Positions 13,401 to 21,281 of a stretch of 53,018 bases of DNA are shown piece after piece. The notes beneath the pieces are model-generated. The model made no database searches. It was not told the DNA's origin and was given only the letters and a program-made list of their open reading frames with translations. Made by a program: the position numbers and the translations under genes. Numbering within the stretch: the stretch's first letter is position 1; the number at the start of each line of letters is the position of its first letter. The DNA comes from an uncultured Bacilli bacterium (GTDB taxonomy: Bacteria; Bacillota_I; Bacilli_A; RF39; UBA660): contig CANQGF010000004.1 of NCBI GenBank assembly GCA_947601485.1, forward strand, positions 1 through 53,018, given 5' to 3'.

Positions 13401-14770
13401 AAGATAATGTATATCGTGCAGGAACTATTGGTACAGTTGCTGAAAAAACAGCTTATGGTTTTGTAAAAGGCTACTGTGAAGATAAAAATATTATTATGCG
13501 AAATATTGAAGTTGAAAGACTTGCGGCAGGTTGTGTTGGTGTTAAAAGAACAACAGGTCAACATCCAGGAGGAATTGTTGTTATTCCGGGTTATATGGAT
13601 GTTTATGATTTTACTCCTTATCAATATCCAGCTGAAAATACCGATGCTTCTTGGCGAACAACTCATTTTGATTATCACGCAATCGATCAAGATGTTTTAA
13701 AACTAGATATTTTAGGTCATACTGATCCGACGCAACTTCGTATGTTACAAGATTTAACTAAAATTGATGTTAAAACAGTACCATTTGATGATAAAGAAAC
13801 AATGGGCTTGTTTTTGTCACCTGAACCACTTGGGGTAACAAAAGAACAAATTATGAATGATACCGGAACTTTAGGTGTTCCAGAGTTTGGTACTCCATTT
13901 ACAATCGGAATGCTTAAAGATACAAAACCAACGACTTTTGGTGAATTAATAAAAATATCTGGCCTATCTCATGGAACTGATGTATGGCTTGGTAATGCCC
14001 AAGAATTAATCAGAAAAGGAGTAGTGCCTTTTAAAGAAGTTATTGGTTGTCGTGATGACATTATGGTTTTCTTAATTCAATGTGGTATGGAACCAATTAA
14101 GGCTTTTAAAATTATGGAATTTGTTAGAAAAGGTAAAGCTTCGAAAGATCCAGAAGGATGGAAGGCTCATAAACAAACGATGATTGATGCTGGTATTCCA
14201 GATTGGTATATTGAATCATGTGAAAAGATAAAATATATGTTCCCAAAAGCCCATGCGGCAGCTTATGTAATGAGTGCTTTTCGAATTGCTTATTTTAAAG
14301 TTCATTATCCAGCTGAATATTATGCTTCTTATTTCTCAACTCGTTTTGATATTTTTGAAATTGAAACCATGATTCAAGGCTATGATGCAATTAAATTAAG
14401 AATAAATGAAATAATTGGTAAAGGCTATGATGCTTCTAGTAGAGAAACCGAACTTTTAGAAACTTTAAAATTAGCTTTGGAAGCAACAGCAAGAGGATTT
14501 AAATTTGGTAATATCGATATTGAAAAAAGCGAAGCTAAAAATTATGTTATTGCAAGTGATCACGTTACTTTAATTTCACCATTTAGTACGCTTGAAGGTT
14601 TAGGAGAAGCAGTGGCTAATCAAATTATTGAAGAAAGAAATAAAAAACCATTTTATTGTGTAGAAGATTTCCAAGAAAGAGGAAAAGTTAATATCGCAAC
14701 TATGGAAAAATTAAGAAATTTAGGAGTCTTCAATAATATGCCTGAATCAGCTCAATTAAGTTTATTTTAG
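10445..14770 (+). CDS. polC: DNA polymerase III PolC-type
   Basis: Embedded proofreading exonuclease FVVFDTETTGFTPYKDQMIEIGAV, PHP segments ELHTHTMMSAMDGV, Zn-binding CPKCKH…CPKCG, GQHPGGIVVIP, FPKAHAAAYVMSAFRIAYFKVHYP. Confidence 0.96.
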   Translation: MEEVKRFLSSINVEYNDDYQDVTIDKVVFNKETKLYTVYLKSLHVLNYNVVTNLFNQAKKGIKGKDKCYIIINYANILDNDVINYFQEILNAIIFEHPSLMSLENSFKEYHDGTIYLEVASVSEEASFKKIISKIEQEFINFGLGKYNLDIKISAEKSAELKKEMVEVAEVKEVKKEESPVIFGFHKDGEVTPIKNILGEQKGIIIEGYVFGIDNSERKGQKATAYIVNLKVSDKTDSYPVKFVRFKQEEYDQIVKGVKLNKWYRIVGNVEMDNYSKQMLINGLSIESIKSKDIPILDNEEEKRVELHTHTMMSAMDGVIDAKALVKFAHGLGHKAVAVTDHDCLQSYPDLYHAVCDINKGVEKEEDKFKVIYGAEMSIVNNENDLIYNLKDYDLLEDEFVVFDTETTGFTPYKDQMIEIGAVKIKNGVVSEHFDELINPGRKLPEKIVELTNITDEMLKDKDTEENATKRFLEFIGDRPLVAHNAKFDIGFISAAMSKYNLGEFKNTVVDTMSMARTLYPEWKNHKLSTLVKQLDVPWDESAHHRGDYDSEGTAVGFYKMCKVLSNRNIETTTKLFNSIDKDALLKFSRPFHMSILVQNKVGLKNLFKLVSFANTKYLYKGDQPKLPREELVSHREGLLFGSGCVNGEIFEQAFTKEDEELAKMMQFYDYIEVQPPEVYSFLCDLDSSPIKNMSDIYTHLQRIVRVAEEAGVLVCATSDAHHLTREDKIYRDIIVNQKFNGKLHPLNRRGITPPDMHFYTTKEMLDAFAFLGSEKAKEIVITNTNIIASRCEIVEVIIETGGVPFSPRIENSKEIVKDMVYTKAKDWYGDPLPPNISDRIEQELKGIIGGGFDVIYLIAQKLVKKSNDDGFLVGSRGSVGSSFVATMMGITEVNPLPSHYRCPKCKHSIFKDDNGEDLAIKYGIGFDLPDKDCPKCGTKMIKDGEDMPFATFLGFNADKVPDIDLNFSDLNQAAAHEYTKVLFGEDNVYRAGTIGTVAEKTAYGFVKGYCEDKNIIMRNIEVERLAAGCVGVKRTTGQHPGGIVVIPGYMDVYDFTPYQYPAENTDASWRTTHFDYHAIDQDVLKLDILGHTDPTQLRMLQDLTKIDVKTVPFDDKETMGLFLSPEPLGVTKEQIMNDTGTLGVPEFGTPFTIGMLKDTKPTTFGELIKISGLSHGTDVWLGNAQELIRKGVVPFKEVIGCRDDIMVFLIQCGMEPIKAFKIMEFVRKGKASKDPEGWKAHKQTMIDAGIPDWYIESCEKIKYMFPKAHAAAYVMSAFRIAYFKVHYPAEYYASYFSTRFDIFEIETMIQGYDAIKLRINEIIGKGYDASSRETELLETLKLALEATARGFKFGNIDIEKSEAKNYVIASDHVTLISPFSTLEGLGEAVANQIIEERNKKPFYCVEDFQERGKVNIATMEKLRNLGVFNNMPESAQLSLF

Positions 14771-14794
14771 AGGTAGAATTCTATCTCTTTTTTC
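14769..14794 (+). terminator. Rho-independent terminator after polC
   Basis: AGAGGTAGAATTCTATCTCT + T run. Confidence 0.75.
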
Positions 14795-14870
14795 ATTAAT
14801 TATAATTATTTAATAGTAATTTTTTCTTAATTATTATATAATTAAATAAGGAAAAAAGGATGGAGAAGTT

Positions 14871-15389
14871 ATGGATATATTTGTACCAGATATTTATGCA
14901 CAAAGTATTTATACAATAGATTATAAAAAATTAAAGAAAAGAGGAATAAAATGTTTACTTTTTGATTTAAATAATACTATTGCTAGTTATGAAGTTCTTT
15001 ATCCCGATGATAAATTAAGAGAGAAAATGTTTGAGTTACAAAGAGATTTTAAAGTAATAATTGTTTCTAATAGCAATAAAAATCGTCTTCGTCCTTTTAA
15101 AGAAAAACTTAATATAGATACCTCTTTTTCTTCAAAAAAACCTTTTTCTAAAAAATATAAAAAAATTATGAAAATGTATAATTTTAAAGATACGGAAATT
15201 TGTATGATTGGGGACTCACTTCTTACAGATATTTGGGGTGGAAATAGAATGAATTTTACAACTATTTTAGTTAACGCCATCAGTGAAGAAGAGCCCTTTC
15301 ATGTTCGTATTGCTAGATCTATAGAAAAGAAAATTATTAAATCACTTAATAAAAAAGGAATACTTTTTAAAGGTGAATATTATGACTAA
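14871..15389 (+). CDS. yqeG: YqeG-family HAD-IIIA phosphatase
   Basis: CLLFDLNNTIASYE, IIVSNSNKNR, KKPFSKKYKK, CMIGDSLLTDIWGGNRM. Confidence 0.88.
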   Translation: MDIFVPDIYAQSIYTIDYKKLKKRGIKCLLFDLNNTIASYEVLYPDDKLREKMFELQRDFKVIIVSNSNKNRLRPFKEKLNIDTSFSSKKPFSKKYKKIMKMYNFKDTEICMIGDSLLTDIWGGNRMNFTTILVNAISEEEPFHVRIARSIEKKIIKSLNKKGILFKGEYYD

Positions 15390-16257
15390 ATGCCATGGTT
15401 GTGGAATAACTCTACAATATAGTGATAAAACTAAATTAGGGTTTACTCCTAATTTACAAAATACTTATTGTGAACGTTGTTTTAAAACAATTCATTATAA
15501 TCAAGAATTAAAAATAGATAATGTAGATAATAATAAAATTATTCAAAAAATTAATAATTTAAAATATTTTACTATTTTTATTAGTGATTTATTCAGTTTA
15601 AATAATAATGTTATTAATGAATTTAAAAAAATTAAAAATAATAAGATTTTAGTTTTAAATAAATGTGATTTAATACCAGATAATTTAAAATTAGAACATT
15701 TAGAAGAAAATATAAAAAAAGTTTATCATATTGAAGAAGAAGTTATTTTTATCAGTGCTAAAAATAAAATGTATTTGAATTATATTGAAGAATTAATTAC
15801 TTATTACAAAAAGATTATTTTTTGTGGTGAAACATCTTCAGGTAAAAGTACTTTAATTAATAATTTAATGATGGCTAATTTAACAACTAGTAAATATCAA
15901 AATACTACATTAGAATTTATTAAATTAAAAAAAGATGAAAATATTATTTACGATACACCGGGTTTATTTATAAATAATAATAAGGTAATCGATAAAATTA
16001 AAGTTCAAACTAAAGCGTTAAATAAAGATTATGCTCTAACAATTAATAATATCAAATTAAAGGGTCTTGATAATATAACTATTTATCTTGATAAAGAAAT
16101 AAATATAAAGAGTAAAAAAGAAGATTTAGAATTAATTAATCAAATAAATATAAATAAACCTACTGATATACTTATACCTGGAGGGTTTATCTTTATTAAA
16201 AAGGGTAGCATTTTAACAAATGAAATACTAGAGATACGCGATTCAATTATAAAATAA
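15382..16257 (+). CDS. yqeH: YqeH-type circularly permuted GTPase (ribosome biogenesis)
   Basis: CHGCG…CERC zinc finger, NKCDLIP (G4) ahead of GETSSGKSTLINNL (G1) and DTPG (G3). Start ATG 15382 with AGGTGA. Confidence 0.88.
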   Translation: MTKCHGCGITLQYSDKTKLGFTPNLQNTYCERCFKTIHYNQELKIDNVDNNKIIQKINNLKYFTIFISDLFSLNNNVINEFKKIKNNKILVLNKCDLIPDNLKLEHLEENIKKVYHIEEEVIFISAKNKMYLNYIEELITYYKKIIFCGETSSGKSTLINNLMMANLTTSKYQNTTLEFIKLKKDENIIYDTPGLFINNNKVIDKIKVQTKALNKDYALTINNIKLKGLDNITIYLDKEINIKSKKEDLELINQININKPTDILIPGGFIFIKKGSILTNEILEIRDSIIK

Positions 16258-16270
16258 AGGATGTAGTAAA

Positions 16271-17986
16271 ATGAGTGTTATAAAAGTAATGAGTGAAAAT
16301 TTGGCTAATAAAATTGCAGCTGGTGAAGTTGTTGAAAAATGTGCATCAGTTGTAAAAGAATTAGTTGAAAACGCTATTGATGCTAAAGCCACTATTATTA
16401 AAGTTAACTTAATTAAAGGTGGGCTAGAAGAAATCAAAGTCATTGATAATGGGGTAGGAATGGATGAAAATGACGCCATTATGGCTTTTTCTAGACATGC
16501 AACTAGTAAAATATATAAAGATGATGATTTATTTTTTATCGATACTTTAGGTTTTAGAGGTGAGGCGTTGCCTTCGATTGCTTCTGTATCAGAAGTTTAT
16601 CTAGAGACTTGTCAAAAAGATGTTGGAACAAAAGTGCATATCAAAGGGGGAGAACTTTTAGAGAAAGGTTTAAGCAGTGCGGTAGTGGGAACTAAAATCA
16701 CTATTACTAATTTATTTTATAATACTCCAGCTCGTCTTAAATATCTTAAAAGTGAAGCAACAGAATTAGCTAATACAACAGCCTTTTTAGAAAAATTAGC
16801 TTTAGATAAACCAGAAATAACTTTTACTTTAACTAATAATAATACTTTAATTTTTAAAACTTCCGGAAGTGGCAATTTATTAAAAGCTATTCATGAAATA
16901 TATGGTCTTAATGTGTCAAGTAAAATGATTCCTATTCATGCATTATCTGATGATTTTGAAATAACAGGTTTTATTTCTAAACCAGAAATATTAAAATCAT
17001 CACGTAATTATTTAATTACGTTTATTAATGAAAGAGTTGTTAGAAATAATGATATTAATCGTGCTATAAATGATGCTTATTATACTTATAAACCCGATGG
17101 TAAATATCCTATTGTAGTTATAAACATTTATACTGATCCCACTTTAGTCGATGTTAATATTCATCCAACTAAACAAGATGTTAAGATTAGTAAAATTAAT
17201 GATTTATATAATTTATTATATCAAACTATTAAAGATGCTTTATATGATTCACTACTTATTCCGGATGCTATACCTAAAGAAGAAGCTGATAAAATAAAAA
17301 ATAGTTTTGAACCTATCGCAAAATTTCAAAATATTGATGGTGAACAAACAACTTTTGATTTTAATACTCCTAGTGAACCAGTTAAAAATGAAGAATTTAA
17401 AAGTTTGGTGTTGCATCCAGTTGGAGTTTGTCTTGGTACATATATTATTTGTGATAATGAAGATGGCATTTATTTAATCGATCAACATGCAGCGCAAGAA
17501 CGAGTTAATTATGAAAATTATTTAGCTAATTTAAAAAAAGAACAAGTACATATTACCAATTTATTAATTCCTATTACTATTGAATTATCCCAAAGTGATT
17601 ATCAAAAATTTCAAATTCATCATGAAGTATTTGATAAAATGGGATTTGTTTGGGAAGAATTTGGTATTAATACCATTATAATTAAAAGCCATCCTTTTTG
17701 GTTAAAAACAGGTTATGAAGAAGAAAGTATTAAAAAAATAATTGATTTAATCATCAATTTAGAAGGGAATTTTGACCCCATTAAATTTAGAGAAAATGTC
17801 GCTATTACTTTAGCTTGTAAAATGGCCATTAAAGCTAATGATCATATCAGTATGTTAGAAATTGAAGGACTTCTTAATAATTTAATGAAATGTGATAATC
17901 CTTATAATTGTCCGCATGGAAGACCTACTATTATTAAATTTAGTGTTTATGATTTAGAAAAGATGTTTAAAAGAGCAATGAATTAA
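16271..17986 (+). CDS. mutL: DNA mismatch repair protein MutL
   Basis: NKIAAGEVVEKCASVVKELVENAIDA, DNGVGM, GFRGEALPSIASV, C-terminal DQHAAQERVNYE and CPHGRPTII. Confidence 0.95.
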   Translation: MSVIKVMSENLANKIAAGEVVEKCASVVKELVENAIDAKATIIKVNLIKGGLEEIKVIDNGVGMDENDAIMAFSRHATSKIYKDDDLFFIDTLGFRGEALPSIASVSEVYLETCQKDVGTKVHIKGGELLEKGLSSAVVGTKITITNLFYNTPARLKYLKSEATELANTTAFLEKLALDKPEITFTLTNNNTLIFKTSGSGNLLKAIHEIYGLNVSSKMIPIHALSDDFEITGFISKPEILKSSRNYLITFINERVVRNNDINRAINDAYYTYKPDGKYPIVVINIYTDPTLVDVNIHPTKQDVKISKINDLYNLLYQTIKDALYDSLLIPDAIPKEEADKIKNSFEPIAKFQNIDGEQTTFDFNTPSEPVKNEEFKSLVLHPVGVCLGTYIICDNEDGIYLIDQHAAQERVNYENYLANLKKEQVHITNLLIPITIELSQSDYQKFQIHHEVFDKMGFVWEEFGINTIIIKSHPFWLKTGYEEESIKKIIDLIINLEGNFDPIKFRENVAITLACKMAIKANDHISMLEIEGLLNNLMKCDNPYNCPHGRPTIIKFSVYDLEKMFKRAMN

Positions 17987-17995
17987 AAACTCTTG

Positions 17996-18022
17996 GAATG
18001 GTACAAAATACCGTTCTTTTTT
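17996..18022 (+). terminator. Rho-independent terminator after mutL
   Basis: GAATGGTA-CAAAA-TACCGTTC + T run. Confidence 0.75.
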
Positions 18023-18042
18023 ATGTAAAATTAAAATTATTT

Positions 18043-18489
18043 TTAACCTCTCTTATGAGGTATACTTTCATCAGTTAAATATAAAATGTAATCGACTGGT
18101 ACATTATAATATTTAGCTAAAGTAATAAGTTTATTAATTGGTATTTCACTATAATTAGATTCATAATGTGAATAACCTTTTCTACTCATATTTAATACTT
18201 TAGCTATATCTTCTTGTAATAAATCACGATCTTCTCTTATTTCTTTTAAGCGAATTAAAGAATTATTATCCATTTTGGAAGGTTTGTATTTGTCTTTAAA
18301 ATCAGTAAGTTCCAAAAGATAATCAGCACTAATATTATAAAAATCAGCTAAATTTTTTAAAGTTTCTAAAGATATTTTTCTCGTTGTTCTTTCATATTGA
18401 GAGTATCCTGTTTGGCTCATGTTTATGAATTCTGCTAATTCAGCTTGACTTAAATTTTTTTCTTTTCTTAATTCTTTTAATCTTTTCAT
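18043..18489 (-). CDS. transcriptional regulator with two tandem XRE/HTH_3 domains
   Basis: Two homologous halves: RLKELRKEKNLSQAELAEFINMSQTGYSQYERTTRKISLETLKNLADFYNISADYLLELTD and RLKEIREDRDLLQEDIAKVLNMSRKGYSHYESNYSEIPINKLITLAKYYNVPVDYILYLTD. Confidence 0.9.
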   Translation of the reverse strand: MKRLKELRKEKNLSQAELAEFINMSQTGYSQYERTTRKISLETLKNLADFYNISADYLLELTDFKDKYKPSKMDNNSLIRLKEIREDRDLLQEDIAKVLNMSRKGYSHYESNYSEIPINKLITLAKYYNVPVDYILYLTDESIPHKRG

Positions 18490-18528
18490 AAAATATCAAA
18501 TAAAATGTATCATAAAAAAAATTATACA

Positions 18529-18557
18529 TTGACTTATGCTCATAAATGAATTAAAAT
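18529..18557 (+). promoter_or_regulatory. sigma-A-like promoter for the surface-protein gene
   Basis: TTGACT – 17 nt – TAAAAT. Confidence 0.65.
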
Positions 18558-18589
18558 AAGTATATAAAAATAACTCGTTTATGAGCATA
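18535..18589. promoter_or_regulatory. inverted operator pair TATGCTCATAAA … TTTATGAGCATA
   Basis: Perfect 12-bp arms at 18535-18546 and 18578-18589; extending inward gives 16/18 identity (TATGCTCATAAAYGARTT). Confidence 0.7.
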
Positions 18590-18606
18590 GAAAAGGAGAA
18601 TAATTT

Positions 18607-20295
18607 ATGGAAAGCAAGAAGAAATATCTAAAGGTGATAATAATTTTATTTATCATAATTGGTTTATCTTTAATTATAAAACCTATTAATAAAAAACAAG
18701 AAGTTAATGTTATTAATGAAGCAAAAGAACAGAATAATTTTGCTATCTATAAGCAAGATGCATCCGGTAGCTATATACTAACTAATGATTCGACATTTCC
18801 TACCCAAGGATACATTCTAAATTTAGAAAATTCTAAATGTTATGATTATGAAGGAAACCCTACAAACACAAATGGATTATCTCAAGCAAGTGATGGTAAG
18901 ATAATCATTGAAACAAATGCCACAAAATATTGTGATTTGTATTTTGCAAAAGATGATGATGTACCAGTAGTAAATACATTTACTATAATAGGAGTCAAAG
19001 AAAACAATGAAACACTAAAAAGTGGTTACACACATAAAGTAAATGTAACATACAACATAGGATGGAGTGCTACAGATGTCGTAAGTTATTGTATAAGTAC
19101 AAGTCAAAGTTCATGTAATGGAAGTTGGGTAAATGTAAGTGGTACAAGTGTAAGTCCAACAGAACCAGTGTTAGATAGTACAGAAGGTAAGAAAACAAGA
19201 TATGCTTTTCTAAAAGATAGAGCGAATAATATATCAAGTGGTAAAGAAGCATCCATAACATTAGACTTAAATAACCCAACAGTAAGTAATGTAACATATA
19301 AAAGTAAAGATACAAATAGTATAACAGTAAATGTAACAGGAAGTGATACACCAAATGGAAGTGGTGTAGTTAAATATGAATGTAAAGCAACTACACAAAG
19401 TACATGGTATCAACAAGATACAAATGGTAATTGCAAAGTAACAGATTTAAATGATAATACTTCATATACTATCGAAGGAAGAGTAACTGATGCATCAGGA
19501 AGAGTATCAACAAATAGTGTAAGTGTAACTCAAAGTACAGAAGCAGCATATAGTTGTTCAGCAGGAGAAGAATTAGTACAAGATGCCGAAAAAGGATCAT
19601 CTTCTGGAGGATACATATGTAAAGCTAGTGCATCAAGTAAAGGATGGAGTAAGGAAGAAACTTATTATACTTGTAGTGCAAATTCATCATATGAATATAG
19701 TAAACAATCTGAAGCTGAAAATGCTTGTAAAGGTTCTACTCAACGTAGTTGTTCGTCTGTTAGTGAACAAAGTTATTCTTGCAGTACAGGAATACTTTTC
19801 GGAGCTGGGTGTATACAGAACGGTTCTTGGGGGTGGACAATGGCGGGGGCTGGTAAGTCTATGGGAAGACAGTGCACCGATCTCTCTGATACCGTGGACT
19901 ATAGTCATCAAAAGGTAGTAACTGTCTGGGATGCTATATGCAAGATAGAGTCGGATACTGTCCTCGTTCAGTTCTGGGAGTGCGGTGACGGTTCGTATGG
20001 TTATTCGATTCCATCGATAAAATACGTGACGGTGGTCGACGAGAACCCAGAAGGTAAGAGTCCGTGCTTGGTGGCTACTTCTGCGCAAAGCACGACCCAG
20101 ACTAAATATCAGTGCCCTGTCAATAGTAAGAAATATACTTCTGAATCTAGTTGTAATCAAAGTTGCCTCGAAACCACTTCTTTAGGATCAGTTTCAAGTC
20201 ATTCAAAAACTGTTTATAGCTGTCCATCTGGTTGGTCTATCTATTCTGGAAGTGGAAGCTCTCTTGAATGTTATCGTGGTGCCACCAGGAAGTAA
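18607..20295 (+). CDS. membrane-anchored extracellular Ig-like/Cys-rich surface protein
   Basis: N-terminal hydrophobic signal/anchor YLKVIIILFIIIGLSLII, Thr/Ser-rich Ig-like repeats, C-terminal Cys modules (YTCSANSSYEYSKQSEAENAC, YQCPVNSKKYTSESSCNQSC, YSCPSGWSIYSGSGSSLECYRGATRK). Confidence 0.75.
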   Translation: MESKKKYLKVIIILFIIIGLSLIIKPINKKQEVNVINEAKEQNNFAIYKQDASGSYILTNDSTFPTQGYILNLENSKCYDYEGNPTNTNGLSQASDGKIIIETNATKYCDLYFAKDDDVPVVNTFTIIGVKENNETLKSGYTHKVNVTYNIGWSATDVVSYCISTSQSSCNGSWVNVSGTSVSPTEPVLDSTEGKKTRYAFLKDRANNISSGKEASITLDLNNPTVSNVTYKSKDTNSITVNVTGSDTPNGSGVVKYECKATTQSTWYQQDTNGNCKVTDLNDNTSYTIEGRVTDASGRVSTNSVSVTQSTEAAYSCSAGEELVQDAEKGSSSGGYICKASASSKGWSKEETYYTCSANSSYEYSKQSEAENACKGSTQRSCSSVSEQSYSCSTGILFGAGCIQNGSWGWTMAGAGKSMGRQCTDLSDTVDYSHQKVVTVWDAICKIESDTVLVQFWECGDGSYGYSIPSIKYVTVVDENPEGKSPCLVATSAQSTTQTKYQCPVNSKKYTSESSCNQSCLETTSLGSVSSHSKTVYSCPSGWSIYSGSGSSLECYRGATRK

Positions 20296-20342
20296 AAATT
20301 GACAAGGAAAAGTCATGAAAACCAATCGTAAACTTAATCCGG

Positions 20343-20371
20343 GAAAGGTGATATACCTTTTCTTTTTTATA
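20343..20371 (+). terminator. Rho-independent terminator
   Basis: GAAAGGT-GATAT-ACCTTTTC + T run. Confidence 0.65.
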
Positions 20372-20418
20372 CTTGAAAAATGGGATATATTATAATAAAA
20401 TAATTTTAGGTGAAGAAA

Positions 20419-20853
20419 ATGTTAAAAGAATTTAAAGAATTTATATCACGTGGTAATGTTGTTGATTTAGCAGTAGGTGTTATCATTGGGGCAGCATTCG
20501 GCAATATTGTAACAAGTTTAGTTAATAATATCTTTACACCATTAATTGGAATTATTTTAGGTGGTAGAGATTTTTCAAATTTAGCTATTTCGATTGGAGA
20601 AGCTAAAATAATGTATGGTGCTTTTATTCAAGCAGTTATCGATTTTTTAATTAATGCTGTTTGTTTATTTGTTATTGTTAAAATTGTTAATACTTTAAAT
20701 AGTGATTTAAGAAAAATAGGTAAAAAGCATAAAAAAGGTGAAGAAGAGGTAAAAGAAGAAGTAAAAGAAGTAGAGCCTCCAAAAAGTGAAGAAGTATTAT
20801 TACTTGAAGAGATTAGAGATTTATTAAAAAAAGAGAAAGGACATAATAAATAA
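20419..20853 (+). CDS. mscL: large-conductance mechanosensitive channel MscL
   Basis: [44 protein letters not shown]; start ATG 20419 with AGGTGA rather than GTG 20410. Confidence 0.95.
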   Translation: MLKEFKEFISRGNVVDLAVGVIIGAAFGNIVTSLVNNIFTPLIGIILGGRDFSNLAISIGEAKIMYGAFIQAVIDFLINAVCLFVIVKIVNTLNSDLRKIGKKHKKGEEEVKEEVKEVEPPKSEEVLLLEEIRDLLKKEKGHNK

Positions 20854-21065
20854 TGTTAGCTAATATTTTATACTTAATTGGTGGTTTAGTAGTTGGGATT
20901 ATTGTAGGATTTTTGATATCGCGTTTTATTACTAAAAAGTATTTGACTAAAAATCCCCCAATTAATGAAAAAATGATTGAAGCTATGATGAGTAGCATGG
21001 GAAGAAAACCTAGTCAAAAACAAGTAAATCAAGTTATGCGTGAAATGAATAGATATAATAAATAA
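20853..21065 (+). CDS. YneF/UPF0154 family small membrane protein
   Basis: [56 protein letters not shown]. Confidence 0.85.
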   Translation: MLANILYLIGGLVVGIIVGFLISRFITKKYLTKNPPINEKMIEAMMSSMGRKPSQKQVNQVMREMNRYNK

Positions 21066-21084
21066 ATCAAAGATGAAAGAATAG

Positions 21085-21265
21085 TAACTAATATTTTATT
21101 TTGATAGAGAGTTAGTGGTTGGTGAAAACTAATAAATAAATATTTGTGAATCTCCTTTCTAGAGTATTTAAAAAATACCGGGTTGTTTCGTTAAAAACAA
21201 TTAAGTAATATATTGGATGGTACCGCAGAATTGCTCCAAAAAAGAGGGTTGTGCGGTTTTATTTT
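21085..21265 (+). promoter_or_regulatory. T-box leader upstream of serS
   Basis: Stem I-like segment GAGAGTTAGTGGTTGGTGAAAACTAAT, candidate Ser specifier TCT at 21151-21153 (gtgaaTCTcctttct), conserved T-box core TTGGATGGTACCGCAGA (21213-21229), then ACCGCA…TGCGGTTTTA terminator. Confidence 0.88.
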
Positions 21266-21281
21266 TAGAAAGAGGAAGAAA

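Noticed and set aside
13355-13700. ORFs 13355-13690 (-) and 13476-13700 (+) inside polC
   Set aside because: Both overlap the conserved PolC catalytic frame.
16243-16479. 78-aa minus-strand ORF at the mutL start
   Set aside because: Antisense to the conserved MutL N-terminus.
19583-20160. ORFs 19583-19918 (+) and 19687-20160 (-) within the surface-protein gene
   Set aside because: Alternative-frame artefacts of the GC-rich islet; no start context or recognisable family.
20813-20998. 61-aa minus-strand ORF across mscL and the yneF-like gene
   Set aside because: Antisense to two supported genes.
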